From positions 14,988-24,446 of the forward strand of contig PKWA01000025.1 in NCBI GenBank assembly GCA_003131665.1: a stretch of 9,459 nucleotides of DNA, in the 5' to 3' direction. Positions 1 to 6,043 of the stretch are shown here, in pieces. How positions within the stretch are numbered: position 1 is the stretch's first letter; each line of letters begins with the position of its first letter. A model generated the notes under the pieces. It searched no databases. It was not told the origin of the DNA and worked only from the letters and a program-made list of their open reading frames with translations. This stretch comes from Acidimicrobiaceae bacterium. Its GTDB lineage: Bacteria > Actinomycetota > Acidimicrobiia > Acidimicrobiales > RAAP-2. The translations under genes were made by a program, and so were the position numbers.

Positions 1-59
1 GGGGCTGTGGCGAACAGCTCACGAGTCGCAACGTCAAAGTGATCGCGGGCGCGGGCCAC
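1..59 (-). CDS. Possible 5' end of a gene running off the left edge
   Basis: A minus-strand frame is open from a GTG at 59-57 to the window edge. It would encode VARARDHFDVATRELFATA, which has coding-like composition. A purine-rich stretch (GGAGGGG) lies upstream but is about 14 bases from the GTG, too far for a good ribosome binding site. It would sit downstream of the DUF1003 gene on the same strand. Nineteen residues are too few to recognise a family, and the segment may be chance. Confidence 0.22.
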   Translation of the reverse strand, partial: MARARDHFDVATRELFATA

Positions 60-60
60 G

Positions 61-78
61 AGGGGAACGGGTTCCCCT
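61..78. repeat. 18-base inverted repeat after the DUF1003 gene
   Basis: AGGGGAAC and GTTCCCCT form a perfect inverted repeat around a two-base centre, about 15 bases past the DUF1003 stop codon. It could fold as a short GC-rich hairpin ending that transcript. No T-run follows on the minus strand, so a standard intrinsic terminator is doubtful. Confidence 0.35.
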
Positions 79-93
79 CCGCGTAACGATCGG

Positions 94-603
94 CTACGCG
101 TCGCTCGACGGCGTCGCGCCAGGGGCGAAGCGCCCCGTTTCGGCGCCCAGCGCTTTGCCAATGTTGGCGACGTGCAGGTGAATCTCTTCAAGAAGATCCG
201 TGTTCTTTTTGACCGCGGACACGAGTTCAGTGTTCTCTTGGATGAGCGTCTTGATGTCGTCGGTATTGCTCGACGTGTGCAGGGCCACTTCTGAGGAGAT
301 CGCGTCGGCCCGTTTCGCGGCGATGAGTAGAGCCGCCGCTTGCACGCCGGCCATCATCGACAGAAAGAGGTTGAGCAAGATGTAGGGATAGGGGTCGAAG
401 GCCTTGTGCTGGAGAATGTGTTCGAAGAGCACGGTGTTCACCAGCGCCCACAAGATCATTACCGCGAAGAACCCGAAAATGAAGCTCCACGAACCCATCG
501 TGTTGCGCATGCGGTCGGCGGCTCGCTCCCCGAAAGAGAGTTGGTCACCCGAGCGAACGCCAGGGTGTTTATGCCAGAGCGACTGCCAGGGGGACTTTGT
601 CAC
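94..603 (-). CDS. DUF1003 family membrane protein
   Basis: This 169-residue protein matches the DUF1003 family, small bacterial membrane proteins of unknown biochemical role. The family hallmarks are visible: FGERAAD (24-30), GSWSFI (37-42) opening the first membrane helix (about 38-60, with a W...N pair), and FDPYPYILLNLFLS (69-82) opening the second (about 72-96). After AAKRAD the C-terminal part (115-150) has heptad-like spacing and may form a coiled coil on the cytoplasmic side. The start is GTG at 603-601. There is no clear ribosome binding site, but the codon overlaps an upstream TGA as GTGA, which suggests translational coupling to the membrane-protein frame before it. Family assignment is strong; function is unknown. 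Confidence 0.88.
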   Translation of the reverse strand: MTKSPWQSLWHKHPGVRSGDQLSFGERAADRMRNTMGSWSFIFGFFAVMILWALVNTVLFEHILQHKAFDPYPYILLNLFLSMMAGVQAAALLIAAKRADAISSEVALHTSSNTDDIKTLIQENTELVSAVKKNTDLLEEIHLHVANIGKALGAETGRFAPGATPSSDA

Positions 604-768
604 GTAGTAATGGTCGCATACGGGCTTGGTGACGACGGGGAGCCGACGTCAACAATCTCCGACAAACGTTTGGACCCCTGCGTGGCCATTGAAATGTAGT
701 TCAGCGATGGAAAATCACCGAAGTGGTTGACTAACCGAAAGATGTCAACTACCAGGTCTTCGTGGGGG
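600..768 (-). pseudogene. Out-of-frame C-terminal continuation of the upstream membrane protein
   Basis: Downstream of the C5 run at 768-764 (minus strand) a second frame is open to a TGA at 602-600. Removing one C from the run joins the two frames as ...FLVPP-HEDLVVDIF... and gives a 177-residue protein. The composition of the new tail (HEDLVVDIFRLVNHFGDFPS and onward) looks coding rather than like a shadow, and its stop overlaps the DUF1003 GTG in a GTGA junction, as expected for an operon. The frame also has a GTG at 833, but starting there would translate the previous gene's membrane helix out of frame. A real frameshift mutation, a sequence error in the homopolymer, and programmed slippage are all possible. 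Confidence 0.45.
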
Positions 769-1134
769 CGGTACCAAGAACTTGGGGACCTTACGCACAA
801 ATATGTAAATAATGAAAGAGAAACTTCCGGCACAAATCATCATGAACAAAACGAAGAACACTTGTGAAGCGATGGCCAACCAATAGTCACTTGAGTTCAC
901 CCAGTAAGCCATTGGTAGTGCTAGGGACAAGCTCAGGAAAAAGATCGCTGAAGGGAACGTCGAGGCAGCTACGCGCAACGACCGCGGATCATTGAGTCCA
1001 ACTAGTTCGTTGCGCCAAGGACTTAAGCCTCTCCACGTTCGGAAGCTCGTCCAAAGAGCAATGATCCCCAACAACAAACCAAAAACTTCAGCTAACCAAG
1101 GAAAACCTTGACTATTTGTGGTTGCGACAATCAT
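745..1134 (-). CDS. Small three-helix membrane protein, probably frame-disrupted
   Basis: I do not recognise this 129-residue protein. It starts at ATG 1134 with a good ribosome binding site (GGAG, four bases upstream). Three hydrophobic segments are visible at about residues 13-30, 59-79 and 84-113, with a conserved-looking RTWRGLSPWRNEL loop after the first. The third is followed by RKVPKFLVPPP, after which the frame runs into a stop within seven codons. The adjacent frame then continues to 600 (separate entry). Base composition is visibly AT-richer than that of the metabolic genes in this window, which may indicate recent acquisition. It lies directly upstream of the DUF1003 gene on the same strand, so the two are probably co-transcribed. 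An integral membrane location is clear; function is unknown. Confidence 0.65.
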   Translation of the reverse strand: MIVATTNSQGFPWLAEVFGLLLGIIALWTSFRTWRGLSPWRNELVGLNDPRSLRVAASTFPSAIFFLSLSLALPMAYWVNSSDYWLAIASQVFFVLFMMICAGSFSFIIYIFVRKVPKFLVPPPRRPGS

Positions 1135-1276
1135 GGCGCTCCAACATTCGTACCATTCCGAACTTAGCCGCGAGTCAGTGAGGTACAGCTGCCTTGTCTA
1201 GTCGAGTCAATCTGATGATCGAAAGCCCTTCAAGTGAAAGCCATTCCGAGAAAAACGATTCTTCGGTGGTGCGTTA

Positions 1277-1297
1277 CCGGCCGACTTAGCCGGCCGG
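1277..1297. repeat. GC-rich hairpin in intergenic region
   Basis: CCGGCCG (1277-1283) and CGGCCGG (1291-1297) are perfect complementary arms around a seven-base loop, in an otherwise AT-rich gap. No T-run follows on either strand. It lies about 145 bases upstream of the membrane-protein gene, so it could be a leader structure, a protein site or a terminator remnant. Confidence 0.4.
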
Positions 1298-1416
1298 GTG
1301 CGTTCCCTGATCACAGCACCCGCAAACTGCATTTATCTGTCAATGCATGTCAATTAACACGTCGCGATCGAAATTCATTCAATCGGAAATTGTTGGTATC
1401 GGAGAGCCAAAGTTAA

Positions 1417-1436
1417 CAACCTCCGACCGGAGGTTG
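1417..1436 (-). terminator. Likely terminator of the cfa-sORF-dinB unit
   Basis: On the minus strand an 8-bp perfect stem (CAACCTCC / GGAGGTTG) closes a four-base loop and is followed by TTAACTTT. It lies about 58 bases past the DinB stop codon, the expected place for transcript termination. The T-tract is interrupted, so efficiency is uncertain. Confidence 0.5.
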
Positions 1437-1493
1437 AGGAAGTGGACTCGGTTTTAGAAGACAGATCGAGCCGGTCCGGGTCACTGTTGCAAG

Positions 1494-2114
1494 TCACTGC
1501 GCGTACCCACGATCGCCGGGCATGGGTTGCACCTTGACCCCGGCGCTAGTCAGGAACTGGCGGATCTGGGAGGCATGTTCAATGACGTGTAGCGGAATGC
1601 CTCCGACCATGACTCCGTAGAGCGCGCCGTGGTAACGATGGGCGTCGGGGAGTGGCCAGGCCGCATTCTCTTCGAAGAGATCGTCAAGCGTGTGACGCGC
1701 CCTTGCGCCGCAGTAGTCGACGTAATCGAGGAGTTCTGCCCTAGTGAAGACGCGGTTGGGATAGGCGTACGTGTTTTCGTCAAAGGGTTGCGGCGGTTCC
1801 CATGGTTCGAACTCGCCGGCGAGGTCGTAGTCGAGGGTCAGCAGCGAATGGTACGCCAGGAACCAAGGGGCCGAGCCATGCAATCCCCCGTGCGTTGTCG
1901 GAGCGGTGGGCGCCTCGTCTGGCCATAGGTCCCTCTCCCACAGGATGTCAGGACAGTCCGTCAGCGCCGCTTCCATCAGCCGCAACGCTTCTTCGAAGTT
2001 GCGGGCCATGCTTTGCACCAGCGGGGACGCCACACCACGAGTATTAGCAGGTTTCGAGGGATGTGGAGATCGGGAACTGTCGATCATCTCACCAAGCCGA
2101 TGGCCGGTGAGCAT
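1494..2114 (-). CDS. DinB-fold (DinB/YfiT superfamily) metal-binding protein
   Basis: The protein fits the DinB/YfiT superfamily, four-helix bundles that bind a divalent metal through three histidines and often act in thiol-dependent or stress reactions. The likely metal triad is H89 (AYHSLLTLDYDL), H176 and H180 (HVIEHASQIRQFL), the usual one-His-early, HxxxH-late arrangement. The bundle begins near residue 36 (MARNFEEALRLMEAAL). The first 35 residues are Ser/Pro/Arg-rich and unlike the fold, so ATG 2009 is an alternative start. However, the ATG at 2114 follows the stop of the small basic gene by ten bases and has a weak GAGCGAAG upstream, while ATG 2009 has no visible site. It follows cfa and the small gene on one strand and precedes a terminator-like hairpin. 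Substrate unknown. Confidence 0.72.
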   Translation of the reverse strand: MLTGHRLGEMIDSSRSPHPSKPANTRGVASPLVQSMARNFEEALRLMEAALTDCPDILWERDLWPDEAPTAPTTHGGLHGSAPWFLAYHSLLTLDYDLAGEFEPWEPPQPFDENTYAYPNRVFTRAELLDYVDYCGARARHTLDDLFEENAAWPLPDAHRYHGALYGVMVGGIPLHVIEHASQIRQFLTSAGVKVQPMPGDRGYAQ

Positions 2115-2124
2115 CTTCGCTCAA

Positions 2125-2226
2125 TCAGCGGCTGCGACCTCTTGACTGCACACGCTTCGACCTCGCCGCGACGTCGGCACTCTTGGCCTTCTTAGGCTTC
2201 TGTCCCTTTTTCTTCTTGGACGGCAC
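2125..2226 (-). CDS. 33-residue Lys/Arg-rich small protein
   Basis: A short minus-strand frame begins with GTG at 2226-2224, preceded by GAGGGGAG four bases upstream, and ends in TGA at 2127-2125. The predicted peptide starts MPSKKKKGQKPKKAKSADVA and ends RSKRVQSRGRSR. Nearly half of its residues are Lys or Arg, there is one acidic residue (Asp), and no hydrophobic segment. It lies 93 bases after cfa and ten bases before the DinB start, on the same strand, so it would be the middle gene of an operon. The charge suggests nucleic-acid or phospholipid-headgroup binding, but this is inference. It resembles no small ribosomal protein I can name. Comparison across related genomes would decide whether it is real. 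Confidence 0.42.
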   Translation of the reverse strand: MPSKKKKGQKPKKAKSADVAARSKRVQSRGRSR

Positions 2227-2319
2227 GTCACTCCCCTCGCTGCAGTTCAAGTGAATGGTAGCAATCGTTTTGACTCTGTCAGGGCTCGACGATCGCCTTG
2301 CTCGAACTCGCGACCGAAC

Positions 2320-3642
2320 CTAAAACGTGGGTTCGAAATCCGGGCGAAGGGCCATGTTGCTCTGGCCATCGCTAGGGCGCACGTTCAAGACTTGGTGAAT
2401 CTCCAGGTGGTGGCGTTCAAATCCGACCGCGGAGCCGGCCATGTAGAGCCGCCACACTCGGGCCCGCTCCACGCCGACCTCTTCGACGGCTTCGTCGAAT
2501 CGCTTGGTCAAGTTGTCGACCCAGTGCCGTAGCGTCATCGCGTAGTGCTCGCGCAGACTCTCGACGTGGCGTACCTCAAAGCCGTGGGCTTGAAAGGTCG
2601 ATATCAGCGTTCCCACTTCGTGGAGTTCACCGTCGGGAAAGACGTAGCGGTCGATGAATTGGCTGCCCGTTTTCGAAGGGCCGCGCAGCCCGATGGCGAT
2701 CTGCATCTGGCGATTCAGTTCCGAACTCTTCGAGGGCCGGGGGTCGTCCTCGAACGAGACCGGTCGACCGATGGCGTGATTGAGGAATCGCCCTCCGGGC
2801 TTGACGAGATCAAACATCAACTGGGTGTAGTTGGGTAGCGACTTACGGCCCACGTGTTCAGACATCCCGATCGAGCTAATCGCGTCGAACGGTCCGTCGG
2901 TGACGTCGCGGAAATCTTGGACGCGAAACTCTACGAGATCGCCGACGCCGGCGAGTTGCGCCTGATCGGTGGCGTACGCCGCCTGGGGCTTAGAGAGCGT
3001 GATCCCGACGACGTGTGCGCCGTAGTGCCGTGCGGCGTGAATGCCCATCGCGCCCCAACCACAGCCGACGTCGAGCAGGCGAGTGCCGGGTTTCAGGGCC
3101 AGTTTGCGAGCGACGAGATCGACCTTTCGAGCCTGGGCCTGTTCGAGGGTGTCCTCGCGCGAGGAGAAGACCGCGCACGAATAGGTCATCGAGGGTCCGA
3201 GCACCATCTCATAGAAGCGGTTCGACACGTCGTAGTGGTGCGTGACGGCCTGACGGTCGCGTGCACGCGAGTGCAGCACCCCACGCGGTTTGGCCTCCAC
3301 GGACGGGGGCGCCAACGGTTTGAGAGCCGAGGCCCCAACCGTTGAGAGCAAAGAACGAAGATTGTTGGCGTTGAGTAGTTGACGCAGCGGTGGCATCGAG
3401 AGTTCAAAGAGGGGATCCAAGTCGCCTTCGATGTCGAGGTCGCCCGCAACGTACGCGCGCGCCAAACCGAGCTCTCCGGGATGGGTGAGAAATCTCGTGA
3501 TGGCCTCTCGGCGAAGGATCTTCAAGGTGACGGCGTTGGCGCTCGAGACGACGGTCGGTTCGGCACTACTTCCGTCGTACGCCTCGACGCGAAAGGGGAG
3601 TTCGTGGTTAAAGACCGAAGCAACAAACGTAGCGACGTCCAT
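2320..3642 (-). CDS. cfa: Cyclopropane-fatty-acyl-phospholipid synthase
   Basis: The enzyme transfers a methylene group from S-adenosylmethionine to double bonds of acyl chains in membrane phospholipids, usually on entry into stationary phase or under acid and other membrane stress. The 440-residue protein has the family layout: an N-terminal lipid-binding region (about 15-110, with LGLARAYVAGDLDIEGDL) and a SAM methyltransferase domain. Visible landmarks are HHYDVSNRFYEMVLG (135-149), C156 in MTYSCAVF, the SAM loop LDVGCGWG (190-197), E262 in GMSEHVG, H289 in LNHAIGR and Y367 in REHYAMTLRHW. These correspond to E. coli Cys139, Glu239, His266 and Tyr317, so an active enzyme is expected. ATG 3642 has a ribosome binding site AAGGAG four bases upstream. 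It probably heads an operon with the small basic gene and the DinB gene. The leader carries an inverted repeat (separate entry). Confidence 0.93.
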   Translation of the reverse strand: MDVATFVASVFNHELPFRVEAYDGSSAEPTVVSSANAVTLKILRREAITRFLTHPGELGLARAYVAGDLDIEGDLDPLFELSMPPLRQLLNANNLRSLLSTVGASALKPLAPPSVEAKPRGVLHSRARDRQAVTHHYDVSNRFYEMVLGPSMTYSCAVFSSREDTLEQAQARKVDLVARKLALKPGTRLLDVGCGWGAMGIHAARHYGAHVVGITLSKPQAAYATDQAQLAGVGDLVEFRVQDFRDVTDGPFDAISSIGMSEHVGRKSLPNYTQLMFDLVKPGGRFLNHAIGRPVSFEDDPRPSKSSELNRQMQIAIGLRGPSKTGSQFIDRYVFPDGELHEVGTLISTFQAHGFEVRHVESLREHYAMTLRHWVDNLTKRFDEAVEEVGVERARVWRLYMAGSAVGFERHHLEIHQVLNVRPSDGQSNMALRPDFEPTF

Positions 3643-3658
3643 GGCACTCCTTGTCGGC

Positions 3659-3677
3659 GCTCTTGGCTCTCAAGAGC
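3659..3677 (-). promoter_or_regulatory. Inverted repeat in the cfa leader
   Basis: GCTCTTG and CAAGAGC are perfect arms around a five-base centre. The repeat ends about 17 bases upstream of the cfa ATG, just upstream of its ribosome binding site (AAGGAG, 3652-3647). It may be a repressor or activator site, or an RNA hairpin affecting translation. No factor can be named. Confidence 0.33.
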
Positions 3678-3728
3678 TGGTCAGGTCTGGCCTTCACGTT
3701 TTATCAGGAACAACGCTCTTTCGACCAC

Positions 3729-3756
3729 TTGACGGGGCCCCCGGAATCCTTAGAAA
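3729..3756 (+). promoter_or_regulatory. Candidate promoter for the SPFH gene
   Basis: TTGACG (3729-3734) and TAGAAA (3751-3756) are separated by 16 bases in the divergent gap between cfa and the SPFH gene, giving a leader of about 95 bases. A second -10-like TACACT lies at 3786-3791 but lacks a -35. The match is modest. Confidence 0.25.
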
Positions 3757-3857
3757 GTCGAAGGAAAGCTGATTTTCTCGTCCGATACACTGCCACTATC
3801 AGCCAAAACGTAGCCAGTTACCTCAACTGACGTGCTGTTTTGGGGAGGTAGCGGTAT

Positions 3858-4793
3858 ATGAATTCGATTGGCATTGTTCTCGCAGTTATCGCCGGCATCA
3901 TCGTGCTCCTGGTCATTACGACCATCTCGAAGTCGGTGCGCATCGTCCAGCAGGGTTTCGAAGGCGTGGTGACGCGCTTTGGTGAGTTCAAGGACATCAA
4001 GAATCCGGGGCTGACCTTCATCTTCCCCTTCATCGAAGTGATGAAGATCATCGACGTGCGCGAGACCCCACGCACCGGCGACCGTCAACAGGTGATAACG
4101 CGCGACAACGTGGCCGTCATCGTGAACGCCACGATCTTCAGCCAAGTCGTCGACGTGCGCCTAGCCCTCTTTACCAACTCGGACTACTTGGTGAGTGTCG
4201 ACAACCTCGCGCGCACCTCGGTGCGTGCGGTCTTTGGCTCGATCAGCCTCGACGAGGCTTTCTCCCAACGCGAGCGAATTGGCACGCTGCTCCAGACCCA
4301 GATGGAAGAGGCGACCGACAAGTGGGGCGTGCGCATCAACCGAGTCGAGGTCTTGGAGATCACGCCGCCCGATCAGATCCTCCAGGCCATGGCGCTGCAG
4401 AAGCAAGCCGACCAGGAGAAGCGCGCGCGCATCCTCGAGTCCGAAGGTCAACAGCAGTCCGCCGTGAACGTGGCCGATGGTCAACGGCAGGCCGCCATCA
4501 AAGAGGCCGAGGGTATCCAGCAGTCCCTCATCCTTCGAGCTGAAGGTTCTCGCCAGGCCCAGATCCTCGAAGCGGAAGGTCGTTCGCAAGCGATCAGCCT
4601 GGTCTACGCCGCGATCACGGCCCAGGCGCCCAGTTCGACCTTGGTCGCGATCTTGCAGCTCGACACCTTGTCGAAGTTTGCCGCGAGCGAAAACACCAAA
4701 CTCATCATTCCGGCCGAGAGCGCCGCACTGCTCGGTGCCGCCCAAGCCATCAAGAGCGTCATGGAGGGCGTGCCCGGCACGCTGGCGATTTAG
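3858..4793 (+). CDS. SPFH/Band 7 (stomatin-prohibitin-like) membrane protein
   Basis: The 311-residue protein is a paraslipin/QmcA-type SPFH protein. Such proteins oligomerise at the inner membrane, organise membrane microdomains and work with NfeD-type partners and proteases. An N-terminal membrane helix spans about 4-23. The SPFH domain follows (27-185), with VRIVQQGFEGVVTRFGEF, NPGLTFIFPFIEV, RETPRTGDRQQVITRDNVAV and GVRINRVEVLEITPP as family landmarks. Residues 194-248 hold five 11-residue repeats, a right-handed coiled-coil signature. The C-terminal tail (250-311) is Ala-rich. The start is set by GGGAGG at 3843-3848, nine bases before the ATG. The next gene starts 38 bases downstream on the same strand. 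NfeD is present but about 2 kb away and convergent, so it cannot share this transcript. Confidence 0.92.
   Translation: MNSIGIVLAVIAGIIVLLVITTISKSVRIVQQGFEGVVTRFGEFKDIKNPGLTFIFPFIEVMKIIDVRETPRTGDRQQVITRDNVAVIVNATIFSQVVDVRLALFTNSDYLVSVDNLARTSVRAVFGSISLDEAFSQRERIGTLLQTQMEEATDKWGVRINRVEVLEITPPDQILQAMALQKQADQEKRARILESEGQQQSAVNVADGQRQAAIKEAEGIQQSLILRAEGSRQAQILEAEGRSQAISLVYAAITAQAPSSTLVAILQLDTLSKFAASENTKLIIPAESAALLGAAQAIKSVMEGVPGTLAI
4437..4601 (+). repeat. Five 11-residue coiled-coil repeats in the SPFH protein
   Basis: Residues 194-248 divide without gaps into ESEGQQQSAVN, VADGQRQAAIK, EAEGIQQSLIL, RAEGSRQAQIL and EAEGRSQAISL. The core pattern is (E/R/V)-A-(E/D)-G-x-x-Q, with hydrophobic residues late in each unit. 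An 11-residue period suits the right-handed coiled coil of stomatin and flotillin stalks. DNA identity between units is limited, so the repeat is conserved at protein level. Confidence 0.75.
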
Positions 4794-4804
4794 GACACCT
4801 CCTC

Positions 4805-4829
4805 TAGCGAGGAGCGGCCAACCTCGCTA
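4805..4829 (+). repeat. Hairpin between the SPFH gene and the next gene
   Basis: TAGCGAGG (4805-4812) and CCTCGCTA (4822-4829) form a perfect 8-bp stem with a nine-base loop, starting 11 bases after the SPFH stop and ending two bases before the GTG of the next gene. It holds the only purine-rich GAGGAG nearby, so it could position or sequester a ribosome site, or partly terminate transcription. No T-run follows. Confidence 0.42.
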
Positions 4830-4831
4830 TC

Positions 4832-5836
4832 GTGTTGGCCGTGACGGCGAAGTGGTCGCTCTCGGGTGGGGACCCCGCGGAGACGCGGGCACGCTCGTTC
4901 GCGGCGCTCGGATGTTTCGCGGTCGCGGTTTCGTTGTTCCTTACTCTCTTCTTTGGTGTGGTGACACACGGATCCTTCGCGGCGGCGGCCGAGAACAAGC
5001 CGGTGCCCATTACCTCGTACATCTGTCAAGGCGCGCAGGTGACTCTCTTTGACAACACCAACGCCGACAAAGTGAAAAGCGGTGCGACGTCGCCGACGTT
5101 CAACACCAACGGCAAGGCGTACTGCTTGACCTACATCCAGACCTACCACTGGAATAGCGGCAAAGGTTCCTCTCCGGGCCAGATCGGCGTGACGCGCTCC
5201 GGTGGTCCCCTCGGTGGATTTGGTGGTCAGCCCGCCAAATCGCGATTCGCCGCCCAGGGCAGCGCCGGCGATAACGACGTCGCGAACGAGAACTGGTACG
5301 CCGACGTGCCGACCGCGCATCCGACACTCCTGGACGGCAGTTACACCTGTTACGACTCCAGTCCGACGACTTGGTCGTTCAACGCGTCTTCCGCGGGCGG
5401 CTTTTGCATCGTCTACGCTGACCCCGCCGTGCCGCCCGGGACCGCTGCCGCCACGACTACGACGTCGATCAGTAGCACGACCACGACGTTAAAGGCCGCC
5501 GCTCCCACGTCGAGTTCGAGTTCATCCTCCACGTGGCTCTGGCTCTTGATCGCGCTCGCGGCCATCATTTTCGCGGCCGCCGTGTACCGTTGGCGAGACG
5601 CCGGTTTGAGGCGGTTCTTCGGCCGTGACCCCTTTAACCCTTTCGATGACGACGACGACGGCCCCGACGGCCCCGATGACTGGGGACCCTCTTCTCCTTT
5701 GGATGATGACTCGATGCCGATCCCATCTGATCCGCCGGATGATCCGGATGGCTTAGAGCTCAACGAGGAGTACCGCACTCCTGAAATGCCGCCCATCGCC
5801 GGGGACTCCGCGGGGCCTATCGACGACATGATGTAA
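4832..5836 (+). CDS. Secreted, membrane-anchored protein of unknown function with acidic cytoplasmic tail
   Basis: I cannot name a family for this 334-residue protein. It has a signal segment (hydrophobic about 24-46, probable cleavage near AAAAEN at 50-55), an extracellular domain (about 56-200), a Thr/Ser-rich stalk (205-233), a membrane helix (235-252), a basic stop-transfer stretch (WRDAGLRRFFGR) and an Asp/Pro-rich tail (267-334) containing DDDDD. The mature extracellular part has four cysteines (65, 98, 173, 192), enough for two disulfides. It contains TYHWNSGKGSSPGQIGV, NENWYADVP, and GSYTCYDSSPTTWSFN leading to GGFC; I recall a recurring YHWN..G.G..PG.IG / DS.P.TWS.N module in bacterial secreted proteins, without an assigned function. 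GTG 4832 is the only reasonable start after the in-frame TAG at 4805. It probably shares a transcript with the SPFH gene. Confidence 0.75.
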   Translation: MLAVTAKWSLSGGDPAETRARSFAALGCFAVAVSLFLTLFFGVVTHGSFAAAAENKPVPITSYICQGAQVTLFDNTNADKVKSGATSPTFNTNGKAYCLTYIQTYHWNSGKGSSPGQIGVTRSGGPLGGFGGQPAKSRFAAQGSAGDNDVANENWYADVPTAHPTLLDGSYTCYDSSPTTWSFNASSAGGFCIVYADPAVPPGTAAATTTTSISSTTTTLKAAAPTSSSSSSSTWLWLLIALAAIIFAAAVYRWRDAGLRRFFGRDPFNPFDDDDDGPDGPDDWGPSSPLDDDSMPIPSDPPDDPDGLELNEEYRTPEMPPIAGDSAGPIDDMM

Positions 5837-5844
5837 GAGAGCTC

Positions 5845-5887
5845 CTCTTCGCTTCGAACTCTGGCCAAGAACAGATCGAACGAAGAG
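5845..5887. terminator. Imperfect hairpin between convergent genes
   Basis: CTCTTCG (5845-5851) pairs with CGAAGAG (5881-5887) and TTCGA (5853-5857) with TCGAA (5876-5880), leaving one bulged C and an 18-base loop. It starts eight bases past the stop of the secreted-protein gene, where transcription from both sides should end. Neither strand has a T-run after the stem, so it is terminator-like at best. Confidence 0.35.
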
Positions 5888-5898
5888 AACTGCTGCAA

Positions 5899-5970
5899 CC
5901 CGATCGACTCAAAGCGTTGTGCCCTAGGACTTTCTCACCATGACGTAGGTTCCGTCGGGGATCGAGTGAT
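5899..5970 (-). pseudogene. Decayed duplicate of the nfeD 3' end
   Basis: Bases 5901-5970 align without gaps to 6811-6880, the last 23 or so codons of the intact nfeD gene, with 59 of 70 positions identical by hand count. In the nfeD frame the copy reads HSIPDGTYVMVRKS, stop, GTTL, stop, VDRV, so it has two in-frame stops and also lacks the nfeD stop codon. Similarity ends abruptly on both sides. It is a non-functional fragment in the same orientation as the intact gene, with the toxin-antitoxin genes between the two copies. Confidence 0.72.
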
Positions 5971-6043
5971 TTTTGTTGTTGTTGAGCGCGCCAAAGCCTG
6001 TCATCCATCAGTGGTGCCGAGTAGTTCGATCGATTGATGAGAT

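Larger units (their letters stand above)
1135..1493. other. AT-richer intergenic region without a convincing gene
   Basis: This gap separates the 3' end of the dinB-like gene from the start of the three-helix membrane-protein gene, both on the minus strand. A 60-codon plus-strand frame (1234-1416, GTG start) has no ribosome binding site and no recognisable content. On the minus strand TTGACA occurs twice, four bases apart (about 1331-1346), and TTGACT occurs at 1210-1205. None has a convincing -10 at normal spacing, although the last lies where a promoter for the membrane-protein gene would be expected. Two strong hairpins are listed separately. Confidence 0.5.

Noticed and set aside
600..833. 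Independent 77-residue minus-strand gene starting at GTG 833
   Set aside because: Its first 22 codons lie out of frame over the third membrane helix of the upstream protein. Only the part after 768 looks coding, best explained as the frame-shifted tail of that protein.
1234..1416. 60-codon plus-strand frame in the intergenic region
   Set aside because: There is no ribosome binding site, the composition is Arg/Ser-rich and unconvincing, and it crosses the GC hairpin.
2854..3345. 163-codon plus-strand frame
   Set aside because: It lies entirely antisense to the cfa gene, whose motifs are unambiguous; it is a high-GC shadow.
4161..4745. 194-codon minus-strand frame
   Set aside because: It is antisense to the SPFH coding region and its repeats mirror the SPFH coiled-coil repeats.
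4477..5052. 191-codon plus-strand frame bridging the SPFH and secreted-protein genes
   Set aside because: It is a +1-frame shadow rich in Arg, Pro and Ser, overlapping two well-supported genes.
5646..5690. GAC/GGCCCCGAC micro-repeats resembling a DNA repeat array
   Set aside because: They encode the Asp/Pro-rich cytoplasmic tail in frame and are irregular, so they are low-complexity coding sequence and not a CRISPR or satellite.
5413..5898. 161-codon minus-strand Ser/Gly-rich frame
   Set aside because: It is antisense to the Thr/Ser stalk and Asp-rich tail of the secreted protein; low complexity creates the open frame.
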